Source: a virus
Virus record (IMG/VR): IMGVR_UViG_3300033571_002347
Coordinates: 1 to 20,107 of that record
Reading direction: 5' to 3' (one strand)
Length of the DNA stretch: 20,107 nt
The notes under the pieces are model-generated. The model ran no database searches and had not been told where the DNA came from. It worked only from the letters and a program-made list of their open reading frames with translations. The position numbers and the translations under genes are program-made. Numbering within the stretch: position 1 is the stretch's first letter; every line of letters begins with the position of its first letter. Of this stretch, positions 1-8,900 are shown piece by piece.

Positions 1-1
1 A

Positions 2-256
2 ATGACTGTATGGTACTCACGTCAAATCATGGATGTAGGTGCTTTAACTGATGAATTAGAAGTGCCACAACGTTGGTATGAAGCTGTATGCATGATGTTA
101 GCTCATAGAATGGCTTTATCATTGCCACAAGTTCCTATGGATCGCATTCAGTATTTAGAGAAAATGGCAGCTCAATATCTTAATGATGCAGAACAAGAAG
201 AAAGAGATAGATCGCCAATTTATTTTGCGCCTAACATAAGTGTATATACTAGATAA
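2..256 (+). CDS. Head-tail joining / tail-completion type protein, 3' fragment
   Basis: This is the last 84 codons of a gene that almost certainly begins left of the window. The ATG at base 2 has no room for a ribosome site and the text reads like the interior of a longer protein. The pattern of W-Y-x-R-x-I followed by DVGALTDELEVPQRW and a helix rich in LA, then a terminal PIYFAPNIS, matches my recollection of a roughly 200-aa family found between the capsid and tail genes of many uncultured phages. These resemble P22 gp4-like or tail-tubular-A-like connector proteins. The stop codon overlaps the next start (TAATG), so the two genes are probably co-translated. The family call comes from memory of the pattern, not a search. 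Confidence 0.6.
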   Translation: MTVWYSRQIMDVGALTDELEVPQRWYEAVCMMLAHRMALSLPQVPMDRIQYLEKMAAQYLNDAEQEERDRSPIYFAPNISVYTR

Positions 257-624
257 TGCCAAAATGGTTAGATACAAGAGGGCTTTCAACGATTGCGATA
301 GCTGTATGTGATCGTTGCAAGATGAAGAGACCACTTGCTGAGCTCTCATCAGATTTTAATTTCCCTGGTTTAAGAGTATGCGGTCAAGGTTGCAAAGACC
401 AAATGGATCCATATCGTCTTGCTGCACGCAAAACAGAACGTATCAATTTAAGATTTCCACGCCCAGATGTAAGCATAGCTACAACACCTAATGAACTTAT
501 TACAGGCGAATATGGTGGTTATATCATATCTACTGAAGGCAATACACAACAAATACAAAATGATGGTAACTTGGATGGCTTAAGAACTACGCCGCCATTA
601 TTGCCAGAACAATCTCAGGACTAA
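256..624 (+). CDS. Small cysteine-rich (zinc-ribbon-like) phage structural protein
   Basis: This is a 122-aa protein. Four cysteines, C18-x2-C21 and C42-x3-C46, probably hold a metal ion. The segment between them carries the FPGLRVC signature, and DPYR follows at about residues 51-54. Small proteins with CDRC...GLRVC motifs commonly lie between head-completion and tail genes in phages of this type; their role is unknown but is likely virion assembly. The second pair is CxxxC instead of the usual CxxC, one residue longer. The C-terminal 60 residues are polar and rich in T, N, Q and P and look unstructured. The start overlaps the previous stop by one base and the stop lies one base before the next ATG. 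Confidence 0.7.
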   Translation: MPKWLDTRGLSTIAIAVCDRCKMKRPLAELSSDFNFPGLRVCGQGCKDQMDPYRLAARKTERINLRFPRPDVSIATTPNELITGEYGGYIISTEGNTQQIQNDGNLDGLRTTPPLLPEQSQD

Positions 625-625
625 A

Positions 626-3600
626 ATGGCAAACGTACAGATAACCCAATTACCTAATGCCAACCCTCTTGTAGGTAACGAGCAAGTACCTATAGTCCAA
701 AGCGGTATTACCGTAAAGACTACTACTGGTGCTATTGCGGCCGCTTCAGGCCCATTATTAAATGCTGATTTTGTATTAGTTAATTACGACCCATTATTCC
801 CAAATAGCAGATACTTAAGCACTGTTCTTCCTATTGACTATGTAGACAATGGTCCTGGTTCTAATATTGTTATTTCATTAAGAAATTCAAATGTAGTTCC
901 TGGATCATATACAAACGCTAACATCACTGTTAACTCAAAAGGTATTATTACTGCAGCGTCTAGCGGAACTGGACCTACAGGTACCGTTTCTCAAATTAAT
1001 ACAGGCACTGGTCTTACTGGTGGACCAATTACAACCACTGGAACTATTTCTATTGATCCTACTGTAACAGCTACACTTACAGACGCACAAACACTTACAA
1101 ACAAAACAATCAGTGGTGCAAGCAATACGCTTACTAATATTGGTAATGCATCACTTACAAATGATTCTGTTACATATAACGGCGTAACCGTGGCACTAGG
1201 TAGTTCTGGAACTATCACCGCTGCAAATCCTTTTTCATTATCTACAGGCACAGGTTTAACTGGTGGGCCTTATAATGGATCATCAGCCGTAACAATAACG
1301 ATTGATTCTACTGTAGCAACACTTTCAGGAACTCAGTCATTTACTAATAAAACAATTAACGCGTCGCTTAATGCAGTAACAAATATTCCAAATGCATCAC
1401 TAGATAACAGCACCATTACAATCAACAGTACGCCTATAAGCTTAGGTGGCACTGCTACTATTACCGCAACCGTTGCAAATCCACTTACAATCGGCACAGG
1501 TCTTTCTGGCACAAGCTTTAATGGATCAACTGCAGTCACGATTGCGATTGACTCTACGGTTGTAACGCTTGCTGGATCACAAACACTAACCAATAAATCA
1601 ATTAGTGGTGCAACAAATACATTAACAGCTATTCCTAATGCAGCGCTAGATAACAGCTCTATTACAATTAATGGAAGCCCTGTAAGCCTTGGTGGATCTA
1701 TTAGTGTCACTGCATCTATTGACGCATTAACTATTGGCACAGGCCTTACAGGAACAAGCTATAACGGAACGGCTCCTATAACTATAGCTGTTGATACCAC
1801 TTTAGTTGCTACAACAAACAATTCAATTACATTTACTAATAAGTCAATTAGCGGATCAACCAATACATTAAGTAATATTGGTAACAGCTCGCTAACAAAT
1901 AGCTCAGTTACATTTAATGGAACTGCAGTAAGCTTAGGTAGCTCTGGAACAATTACTGCAGTAAATCCAAACGCATTAACAATTGGTACTGGACTTACTG
2001 GCACATCTTATGATGGCTCAAGTGCAGTTACAGTGACGATTGACTCTACTGTAGCTACACTTACTGGCACACAAACGCTTACAAACAAAACACTTACTGA
2101 TCCAATTGTATCTACATTACTTCAAGTTTGGGGTTCTGGTGTTACATCATACACGCCATTTACAACAGCACTGCAAGCAGTTGTAGCTAATGCTAATGAT
2201 TATAAAGAGGTTTATGGTGTCAACTTAAATAGCGGTTCTGATGCCTCATTTGACTTTGTGGCTTACAACGACGCCTCAGACGTCAACTCATACTTTATTG
2301 ATATGGGTATGAACAGCTCAGGATTTAACTCTGTTACCTATCCAATATTTACGCCTAATTCTGGTTATGTATATACAGGCGGAGGATTAACTGGTCAATC
2401 TGCTAACCTATTTATAGGTACAAGCAATGCAAATAGCGACTTACTTTTCTTTACTGGCGGCGTTCAAACAACTGATGTTCGCTCAAGAATTAAAGGAAAC
2501 ACAGGTAATTTCTTAATCAATACATCTACAGATAATGGATATAAGCTTGCTGTAAATGGCACAACTAATTTTACTGGTGCTGCATTATTTGGTTCTACAG
2601 TCACACTAAATGCTGATCCTGTTTCAGCTTTACAAGCAGCTACAAAACAATATGTAGACAATCAAGTTACTGCTGGCTTACATATTCATGATCCAGTGCT
2701 AGCAGAAACAACAGGCAATTTAAATGCCGCATACACACAAGGCGGAACTACATTTAATATCACAGACATCACAGGAACTAATACTGTTACAACTTCAGTA
2801 AATCATGGGCTGTCTGTTAACGATCAAATTTGGTTATATACCACAGCAGGAAATGGCTTGGTCATTAATACTGCGTACTTTGTATACTCAACTCCAGCAC
2901 TTAATCAACTTACTTTATCGCTTACTTTTGGTGGTGCTGAGATTTCAGGTCTTACTAATGCTTCAGGTCTAGCATATAACACTCGCGCTAATTCTGGTGT
3001 TGGTTCAAAACTTACAAATGCTGGAGCCCAGACTGCTTTAGTCATAGATAACGTTGCGATGACCGTGGGCGATAGAGTCATGGTTAGATTGCAAACTACA
3101 GGATATGAGAACGGTGTATATGAAGTAACTGATATAGGCTCTGGTTCAACTAATTGGGAGTTAGAGCGCGCATCTGATTCAAACCAAGTTAACCCTGCTA
3201 ATACTAATGGCGTAGGCACAGGTGACTATTACTATACTAGAGATGGTGACTTAAACGCAGGTGACTCGCATGTATTGACTACCGCACCTAACACCATGAT
3301 TCTTGGGTATACAACTTTAACCTATACTCAATTTAGTGGAGGTGTGATCTATGTGGGCGCAGCACCTATTAGCGTTACTGGACAAACTATATCACTTACA
3401 GGAACAGTGGCTGCAACAAACGGCGGTACAGGCACAAACACAGTCACAACAGGTGATTTACTTTACGGCTCTGCTGCAAATACATGGTCTAAATTACCAT
3501 TAGGATCTGCATACAAGTCACTCATTGTTAATGCTGGTGGCACACAACTAGAATGGAACTCAGTACCTCTTAATCAAACAAACGCCGTATCAGGCCAATT

Positions 3601-4570
3601 AAGTGTAAGTAATGGTGGCACTGGCGCGGCTACATTAACTGGTTATGTTTCTGGTAATGGAACTTCTGCATTCACAGCGTCAGCAACTATACCTACTACA
3701 GACCTATCAGGAACAATTAGTAATGTTCAATTAGCTAACAGTTCAATCACCATTAATGGTAGCTCTATAAGCTTAGGTGGATCTGCTACAGTTACTGCAA
3801 ATACTACAAACTCATTGACATTTAATAATAGTGGCACTGGCGCTGCTTCAGGCACTACATTCAATGGTTCTGTTGCGCAAACTATATCTTACAATACATT
3901 AGGCGCTCCAAAGGCTGATGGTACTGGCGCTACTGGTACATGGGCTATAGACATTTCTGGAAATGCAGCTACTGCTACAACAGCTACAACCGCTACAACC
4001 GCTACAACTGCTACAAATATAGCTGGTGGCGCTGCTAATTCAATACCATATCAAACAAGCGCTAGCACTACATCATTCATATCTATTGGCTCAAACAATC
4101 AAGTTTTAACTGTAGTTGCAGGGGTTCCAGCATGGTCTACACCAGGAGCAGTTTCAGCTGTAACCACATTTAGTGCAGGCACTACAGGATTTACGCCGAA
4201 TACAGCTACTTCTGGCGCTGTCACATTATCTGGCACATTGAATGTATCTCATGGTGGTACTGGAGTTACAAGCATTACTGGCATTGTTTATGGTAACGGA
4301 ACCTCAGCATTTACGGCCGCAACCGCATCCGATGTAGTGACATTGATAGGCACAACAGCCGTTACAAACGCTACTAATGCTGTTGACGCAACGAACGCAA
4401 CAAATACTAATATCACTGACGATACAACAACAAACGCGACAGTTTACCCAACTTGGGTGACTAATAATACAGGTAACTTACCGCAAAAAGTTACCTCAAC
4501 AAAATTGACTTTTAACCCGTCAACTGGTGTGTTAACATCAACTGGCGGTATATCTGGAGGCTCGTTCTAA
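626..4570 (+). CDS. Large repetitive tail fibre / adhesin (1314 aa)
   Basis: The N-terminus (ITQLPNANPLVGNEQVPIVQ, then a TTTGAI stretch) is a typical phage fibre anchor seen at the start of many podovirus fibres. Residues 127 to about 492 hold four full and one partial copy of an 81-83-aa beta-rich repeat, each opening GTGL[TS]G and containing TLTNK, NxxL and SLGxxxTIT elements. The middle (about 660-930) holds AATKQYVDNQV and VMVRLQTTGYENGVYEV segments like those of other fibre shafts. Further GGTG...GNGTSAFTA repeats begin near residues 996 and 1209, with an Ala-Thr microsatellite near 1115-1131. The protein ends in GGISGGSF. No catalytic or autoproteolytic chaperone motif was recognised. 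It is probably a trimeric host-binding fibre; the receptor is unknown. Confidence 0.85.
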   Translation: MANVQITQLPNANPLVGNEQVPIVQSGITVKTTTGAIAAASGPLLNADFVLVNYDPLFPNSRYLSTVLPIDYVDNGPGSNIVISLRNSNVVPGSYTNANITVNSKGIITAASSGTGPTGTVSQINTGTGLTGGPITTTGTISIDPTVTATLTDAQTLTNKTISGASNTLTNIGNASLTNDSVTYNGVTVALGSSGTITAANPFSLSTGTGLTGGPYNGSSAVTITIDSTVATLSGTQSFTNKTINASLNAVTNIPNASLDNSTITINSTPISLGGTATITATVANPLTIGTGLSGTSFNGSTAVTIAIDSTVVTLAGSQTLTNKSISGATNTLTAIPNAALDNSSITINGSPVSLGGSISVTASIDALTIGTGLTGTSYNGTAPITIAVDTTLVATTNNSITFTNKSISGSTNTLSNIGNSSLTNSSVTFNGTAVSLGSSGTITAVNPNALTIGTGLTGTSYDGSSAVTVTIDSTVATLTGTQTLTNKTLTDPIVSTLLQVWGSGVTSYTPFTTALQAVVANANDYKEVYGVNLNSGSDASFDFVAYNDASDVNSYFIDMGMNSSGFNSVTYPIFTPNSGYVYTGGGLTGQSANLFIGTSNANSDLLFFTGGVQTTDVRSRIKGNTGNFLINTSTDNGYKLAVNGTTNFTGAALFGSTVTLNADPVSALQAATKQYVDNQVTAGLHIHDPVLAETTGNLNAAYTQGGTTFNITDITGTNTVTTSVNHGLSVNDQIWLYTTAGNGLVINTAYFVYSTPALNQLTLSLTFGGAEISGLTNASGLAYNTRANSGVGSKLTNAGAQTALVIDNVAMTVGDRVMVRLQTTGYENGVYEVTDIGSGSTNWELERASDSNQVNPANTNGVGTGDYYYTRDGDLNAGDSHVLTTAPNTMILGYTTLTYTQFSGGVIYVGAAPISVTGQTISLTGTVAATNGGTGTNTVTTGDLLYGSAANTWSKLPLGSAYKSLIVNAGGTQLEWNSVPLNQTNAVSGQLSVSNGGTGAATLTGYVSGNGTSAFTASATIPTTDLSGTISNVQLANSSITINGSSISLGGSATVTANTTNSLTFNNSGTGAASGTTFNGSVAQTISYNTLGAPKADGTGATGTWAIDISGNAATATTATTATTATTATNIAGGAANSIPYQTSASTTSFISIGSNNQVLTVVAGVPAWSTPGAVSAVTTFSAGTTGFTPNTATSGAVTLSGTLNVSHGGTGVTSITGIVYGNGTSAFTAATASDVVTLIGTTAVTNATNAVDATNATNTNITDDTTTNATVYPTWVTNNTGNLPQKVTSTKLTFNPSTGVLTSTGGISGGSF
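1004..2103 (+). repeat. 81-83-aa tandem protein repeats in the large fibre
   Basis: Repeat units begin at 1004, 1247, 1493, 1736 and 1985, giving lengths of 243, 246, 243 and 249 bases, with the fifth unit cut short near 2103. Every unit opens with GTGL and then has ID[ST]T or IDPT, TNK[ST]I or TNKTL, and in the full units N..L followed by SLG and T[IV]T. Nucleotide identity is visibly looser than the protein pattern. The array is therefore an established beta-repeat shaft and not a recent duplication. Confidence 0.85.
3968..4017 (+). repeat. 9-base GCTACAACN microsatellite in the large fibre
   Basis: The bases repeat gct-aca-acN with a 9-base period and encode Ala-Thr-Thr units. The same Ala-Thr tract follows SGNAAT-type segments in other phage fibres and probably forms a flexible or coiled linker. 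Because the unit is a multiple of three, gain or loss of a copy would alter length without breaking the frame. Confidence 0.75.
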
Positions 4571-4581
4571 GAGAAAAAATT

Positions 4582-5637
4582 ATGGCACAAACTGGCTACA
4601 CGCCTATTTCGTTGTACTATAGTACAACAACAACAAATGTCCCCTCTGCTGGTAATCTAGTAGATGGTGAGTTAGCTATTAACACGGCTGACGGTAAACT
4701 ATTTTATAAAGACAACTTAGGTGCAGTTCAAGTTATTGCATCTAAAGCCTCTACAACAAATGTAAGCTCATTCCAAACATCATTAAGTGGATTAACACCA
4801 AGTACAGCGACTACGGGTGCTGTGACTTTGGCAGGTACACTAGGTGTTTCATCTGGCGGTACAGGAACATCTACAGCGTTCACTACAGGTTCAGTTATAT
4901 TTGCTGGTGCATCTGGTACATACACACAAGACAATGCTAACTTCTTTTGGGATGATACTAATAATTACTTAGGGATTGGTACTGCGAGTCCTGGAAGTAT
5001 ATTAGATGTTCAAGCTACAAGCGGTGTAAGTATGTTTAGACTTACTGCTACAACTGGCACTAACGCTGTTTATAGTAGATATAGCAATACAGGTGGATTT
5101 TTATTTTTAGGTCGTGATAACAGCGCTGGCACTGATTTTGGTTCAGCATACTCCGCAGGTATATGGTCAACTGGCGGATACCCAATGTTATTTGCTACTA
5201 ACTCCACAGAACGTATGCGTATCCACGCTTCTGGTGGTGTATCTATCGGAACAACTACAGACCCAGGCGCTGCTGACTTACAAGTGGCAGGTGCAATCGT
5301 ATCCACAAGAATTGAACCAAGATCACTTGCTGCAGCTTCAACTTCTGGCACGGTCACTCCAAATTCAGACTTATATGATCAAGTTAACTACTTACTTACT
5401 GGCACAGCAACGTTTGCAGTTCCAAGTGGAACGCCTACAAACGGACAAAAATTATCAATTCGCCTATATGCAGCATCAACACAAACCGTATCATGGACGA
5501 CAACAGCTGGTGGTTACAGAATTATTGGCACAACATTGCCATTATCTGTAGCAGCAGGTAAAACTATTTATGTTGGCTGTGTATACAATTCAACTGACTT
5601 ATTCTGGGATGTTGTTGCAGTAGCAACACAAGCGTAG
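4582..5637 (+). CDS. Second tail fibre protein (351 aa)
   Basis: The start lies 11 bases after the large fibre stop, with only a weak purine-rich site (GAGAAAA). The N-terminus contains GELAINTADGKLFYKDN, a common phage fibre anchor motif. Residues about 61-95 copy a segment near the C-terminus of the preceding fibre (the TGAVTL.GTL.VS.GGTG block). Residues about 120-235 (YLGIGTASPG, TERMRIHASGGVSIGT) resemble the region just ahead of the fibre tip in many phages. The C-terminal 75 residues (PTNGQKLSIRL, IYVGCVYNSTDLFWDVVAV) match a widespread small C-terminal fibre domain. It probably assembles with or next to the large fibre. Confidence 0.8.
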   Translation: MAQTGYTPISLYYSTTTTNVPSAGNLVDGELAINTADGKLFYKDNLGAVQVIASKASTTNVSSFQTSLSGLTPSTATTGAVTLAGTLGVSSGGTGTSTAFTTGSVIFAGASGTYTQDNANFFWDDTNNYLGIGTASPGSILDVQATSGVSMFRLTATTGTNAVYSRYSNTGGFLFLGRDNSAGTDFGSAYSAGIWSTGGYPMLFATNSTERMRIHASGGVSIGTTTDPGAADLQVAGAIVSTRIEPRSLAAASTSGTVTPNSDLYDQVNYLLTGTATFAVPSGTPTNGQKLSIRLYAASTQTVSWTTTAGGYRIIGTTLPLSVAAGKTIYVGCVYNSTDLFWDVVAVATQA

Positions 5638-5649
5638 AAAGGTTAGTAT

Positions 5650-5931
5650 ATGTCTATATGCGCTGTTATTGAAAACAATGTAGTTATCAATATGATTATT
5701 GCAAATGCAACAGACTCATCGCCCGATGGGGAGTTTCTTGTAGAGGTCCCGTATGATTTGCCAGTGATGATTGGTAACACATTTGTAGACAATGTTTTTT
5801 ACACAAAAGATGGATTAGTAGTTGAGCCTTATCCAAAAGAATTGCAAGAGGTTATTCAAGAAATAGAAGTCATCGATGAAGAGGCAACTGCTGTGTCTGA
5901 TGAAATTATAAATTTAAAGGCAATTGAATAA
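5650..5931 (+). CDS. Small adhesin-associated protein (93 aa), function unknown
   Basis: A good ribosome site (AAAGG) precedes the ATG and the stop overlaps the next ATG (TAATG). The N-terminal half begins CAVIENNVVINMIIA, then has FLVEVP and a second strand-rich stretch. Small phage proteins with this 'index, valine-rich strand, EVP' opening are common beside fibre genes and are sometimes labelled fibre-assembly or fibre-accessory proteins. The C-terminal third is acidic and probably helical (EVIQEIEVIDEEATAV). There is no signal peptide or membrane helix. Its position between two adhesins suggests a chaperone or a connecting role, but that is inference only. Confidence 0.65.
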   Translation: MSICAVIENNVVINMIIANATDSSPDGEFLVEVPYDLPVMIGNTFVDNVFYTKDGLVVEPYPKELQEVIQEIEVIDEEATAVSDEIINLKAIE

Positions 5932-8900
5932 TGGCAATGTCATTTGTTGCAGCGGGAGCATTTGCTACAGGCACAAGTCCAGTAGTACCTGTCCCTGCGG
6001 GTTATGCGGCTGGGGATGTGTTTTTTGTTTTTTATACAGGTCAAGTAGCTACAACAGCACCAGCTGGATGGACTGCGCTTATTGAACAAGGGACTGGTAG
6101 GTTCTTATCTGTATATTATAGAAAAGCTACAAGTTCAGAATCTAGTGTTACTTTTACAACTGCTACTGACGCTACTGTTCGGGCAGTAATGGTTGCATAC
6201 AGAGGAGTTGCATCCTTTACTCCCACAGCTGTCTCATCGATTCGTACAGGGTCATCAACAACCGCACAAACTCCTTCATTTGCACACAACTCGCCAGGCG
6301 GTGAGTATCCTTGGATGATAAGTGCGTTTGTAACAGATGATACTAACGCTAATAGTTTTACGACCCCAGCAAGTACAACACTTAGAGCAAGCGCTAATAC
6401 GACAACTGCCATTAACGGGATGTTGATTGTTGATGCAACAACTCCGTTTACTACATATGCTTCAATAAGCTCTACACTATCATCAACTAATCCTTGGGCT
6501 ACTGTAGTTATTGGGTTGTATCCACAGAGAGATTGTTATTGGGTTGGTGGTACAGGGAATTGGACAGACGCATCTAAATGGTCAATATCTTCAGGAGGCC
6601 CTGGAGGGTATGGTGCGCCTAGCGGTTTTAATACATTTAATTCTGATACAACGACTATAGATAGCAATTCAGGTACGGGTACAATTACTGCCACAGTTAC
6701 TAATACTGTTATATATGCGCCAGTATTTACAGTATCTGCAACACAAGCGTTAAACCTTAATATTGTTTTTGGAGCAGGAACTTTTGGTGAGTTCAATGCG
6801 TATTCAAATGCTACCTTTCCCTCTAGCGGAAGTTTTACTATAACAGCTTCTGGATATCTCACTCCTAACAACAATAATCCTCGCGGTGGTATTGTTGTAA
6901 GTGGAACGTTAACTGCTAACAATACTGTACTGCCTGTGTTAAATGTAGCTGGAACTTGTACATTAGGTAGCAATCTAACTGTAAATGGGCCTATATATCA
7001 TATTTATGGAACGTTTGATACCAGCTCATCAGGAAATTACACTGTTTCAGCGACACAATATTTTTCAAATAATAATAGCTCTAGTAAAACTTTAAATTTA
7101 AACGCATCAACAGTTAATCTTAGTAGAAATTATGTATCATCATTTGAAGAAGCTCCTTTTTATGTAACCTTTAGTGGAGGTTACACTTTAAATGCTGGCA
7201 CCTCTACTGTTAATTTTACAGGAACGTCTCCATACATTTTTTCAACGGGTGTTGGGCCATTAACTTTTTATAATATAGCGTTTACAAATACAGCAATAAC
7301 TAATATTTTCATTAACAGCTCTTCAATGACAGTAAATAACTTAACTGTAACTTCTAGAGCATCGGATGGAATCATACTTCTTAACCCAGCTAATACAACG
7401 GTTAATGGAACTTTAACATTAGGTAGTGCTAATAGTCCTACAAAAAGAATTTTCGTCCAAGGAGGTGGGTCACTTAGCGCAGCAAGTATTGCAGCATTGT
7501 CAGATGTTGATTTTAGATTCGTTACAGCGGCAGGTGCATCATCTCCGTGGTCAGGCACTAGATTAGGTAATGCTTTAAACAATACAAATATCACATTTGA
7601 TGCTGGTAAAACAGTTTATTGGAATCTTGCTGGAACTCAGAACTGGTCATCAACTGGCTGGGCTACAACAAATAATGGAACACCTGCGGCTAATAACTTT
7701 CCACTAGCTCAAGATACTGCTGTGTTTACAGAAGCAGGAGCTGCTGGAACTATTACTTGGGATGCAGATTGGAACGTTGGTACCATTCAAATGGCTGATG
7801 GAGTGTCTAACAGAACCACAGCATTTACTATTGATGGAACTAATACAGTTAGCAGTTATGGCTCAATAAATTTTTTCTCTGGTTTAAATTATAGCAATAC
7901 GGGGAGCATTAATTTTCGTGGCTCTGGTGTAACTCAAAACATAAACTTTGCAGGGAAAACCATAGGTTCATTCTCAGTAAGTGCGTCAGGCGGAAGTGTA
8001 ATATTACAAAACGATATTATATCTAGTGGATCTGGTAGTTTAAGTTCTGGTACGTTTAACGCAAATGGGTATGATGTTACATGCACTGCGTTTTTTGGTT
8101 CGGGTTCTACCACAAAAACATTAACAATGGGTTCAGGTACTTGGACATTATCTGGAACTGGAACTGTTTGGGATTTAGGTGCAAACTTAACATTTAATGT
8201 TAATACAGCAAACATTGCATTATCTGATACATCTACAACATCAAGAACTTTTGCAGGCGGGGGATTAACTTATAACAACCTCAATATCGGCGGAACTACT
8301 GGCACCTCTGTACTGACAATCTCTGGCGCTAATACTTTTAACACCCTATCTTCTAGTAAAACAGTAGCACATACAGTTGAATTCGCTGCAAATCAAACCA
8401 TTGTAAACTGGTCAATTAGTGGTTCAGCAGGTAACCTTGTTACTGTTGATAGTTCGGTAGCTGGAACACAACGTAATATTGTAATTACAAATAAAACTAC
8501 TAGCATAGATTATTTGGCTGTACAAGATATTAACGGCACGAACATTAACCCAATTACATTTTGGGTTGGTGCTAACTCTACCAATAATAATAACAACAAT
8601 AACGTTGCATTTGCAGATGGAGCAACCAATGAAGCGTACGTTATTACTAGCGGCACATCTTGGACTGCTCCTGCTGGCTTTAATGCTGCTAACAATTTTA
8701 TCTATTTAATCGGTGCTGGCGGTGGTGGCGCTGGTTCTGCACATGCTACTACTATATATAGAGCTGGTGGTGCTGGTGGTGGAGGTGGCGCATATACTAG
8801 ATTAACAAATGCTCCATTAACTCCAAGCACTTCTTACACAATTGCAATTGGCGCTGGTGGCACTAGTGGAATAGGAAATACAGGAACTACAGCAGCTTCT

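Noticed and set aside
2-256. Complete 84-aa gene starting at base 2
   Set aside because: There is no upstream sequence to judge a start, and the segment matches the interior and end of a longer family.
991-2004. Several reverse-strand open frames under the fibre repeats
   Set aside because: They recur with the same period as the plus-strand repeats and are Val/Leu/Pro-rich shadows of Asn/Thr/Gly codons.
5114-5551. Plus-strand 145-codon frame inside the second fibre
   Set aside because: It is Gln/Leu-rich from a frame shift of ACA/GCA-rich DNA, fully inside a well-supported gene, and lacks a ribosome site.
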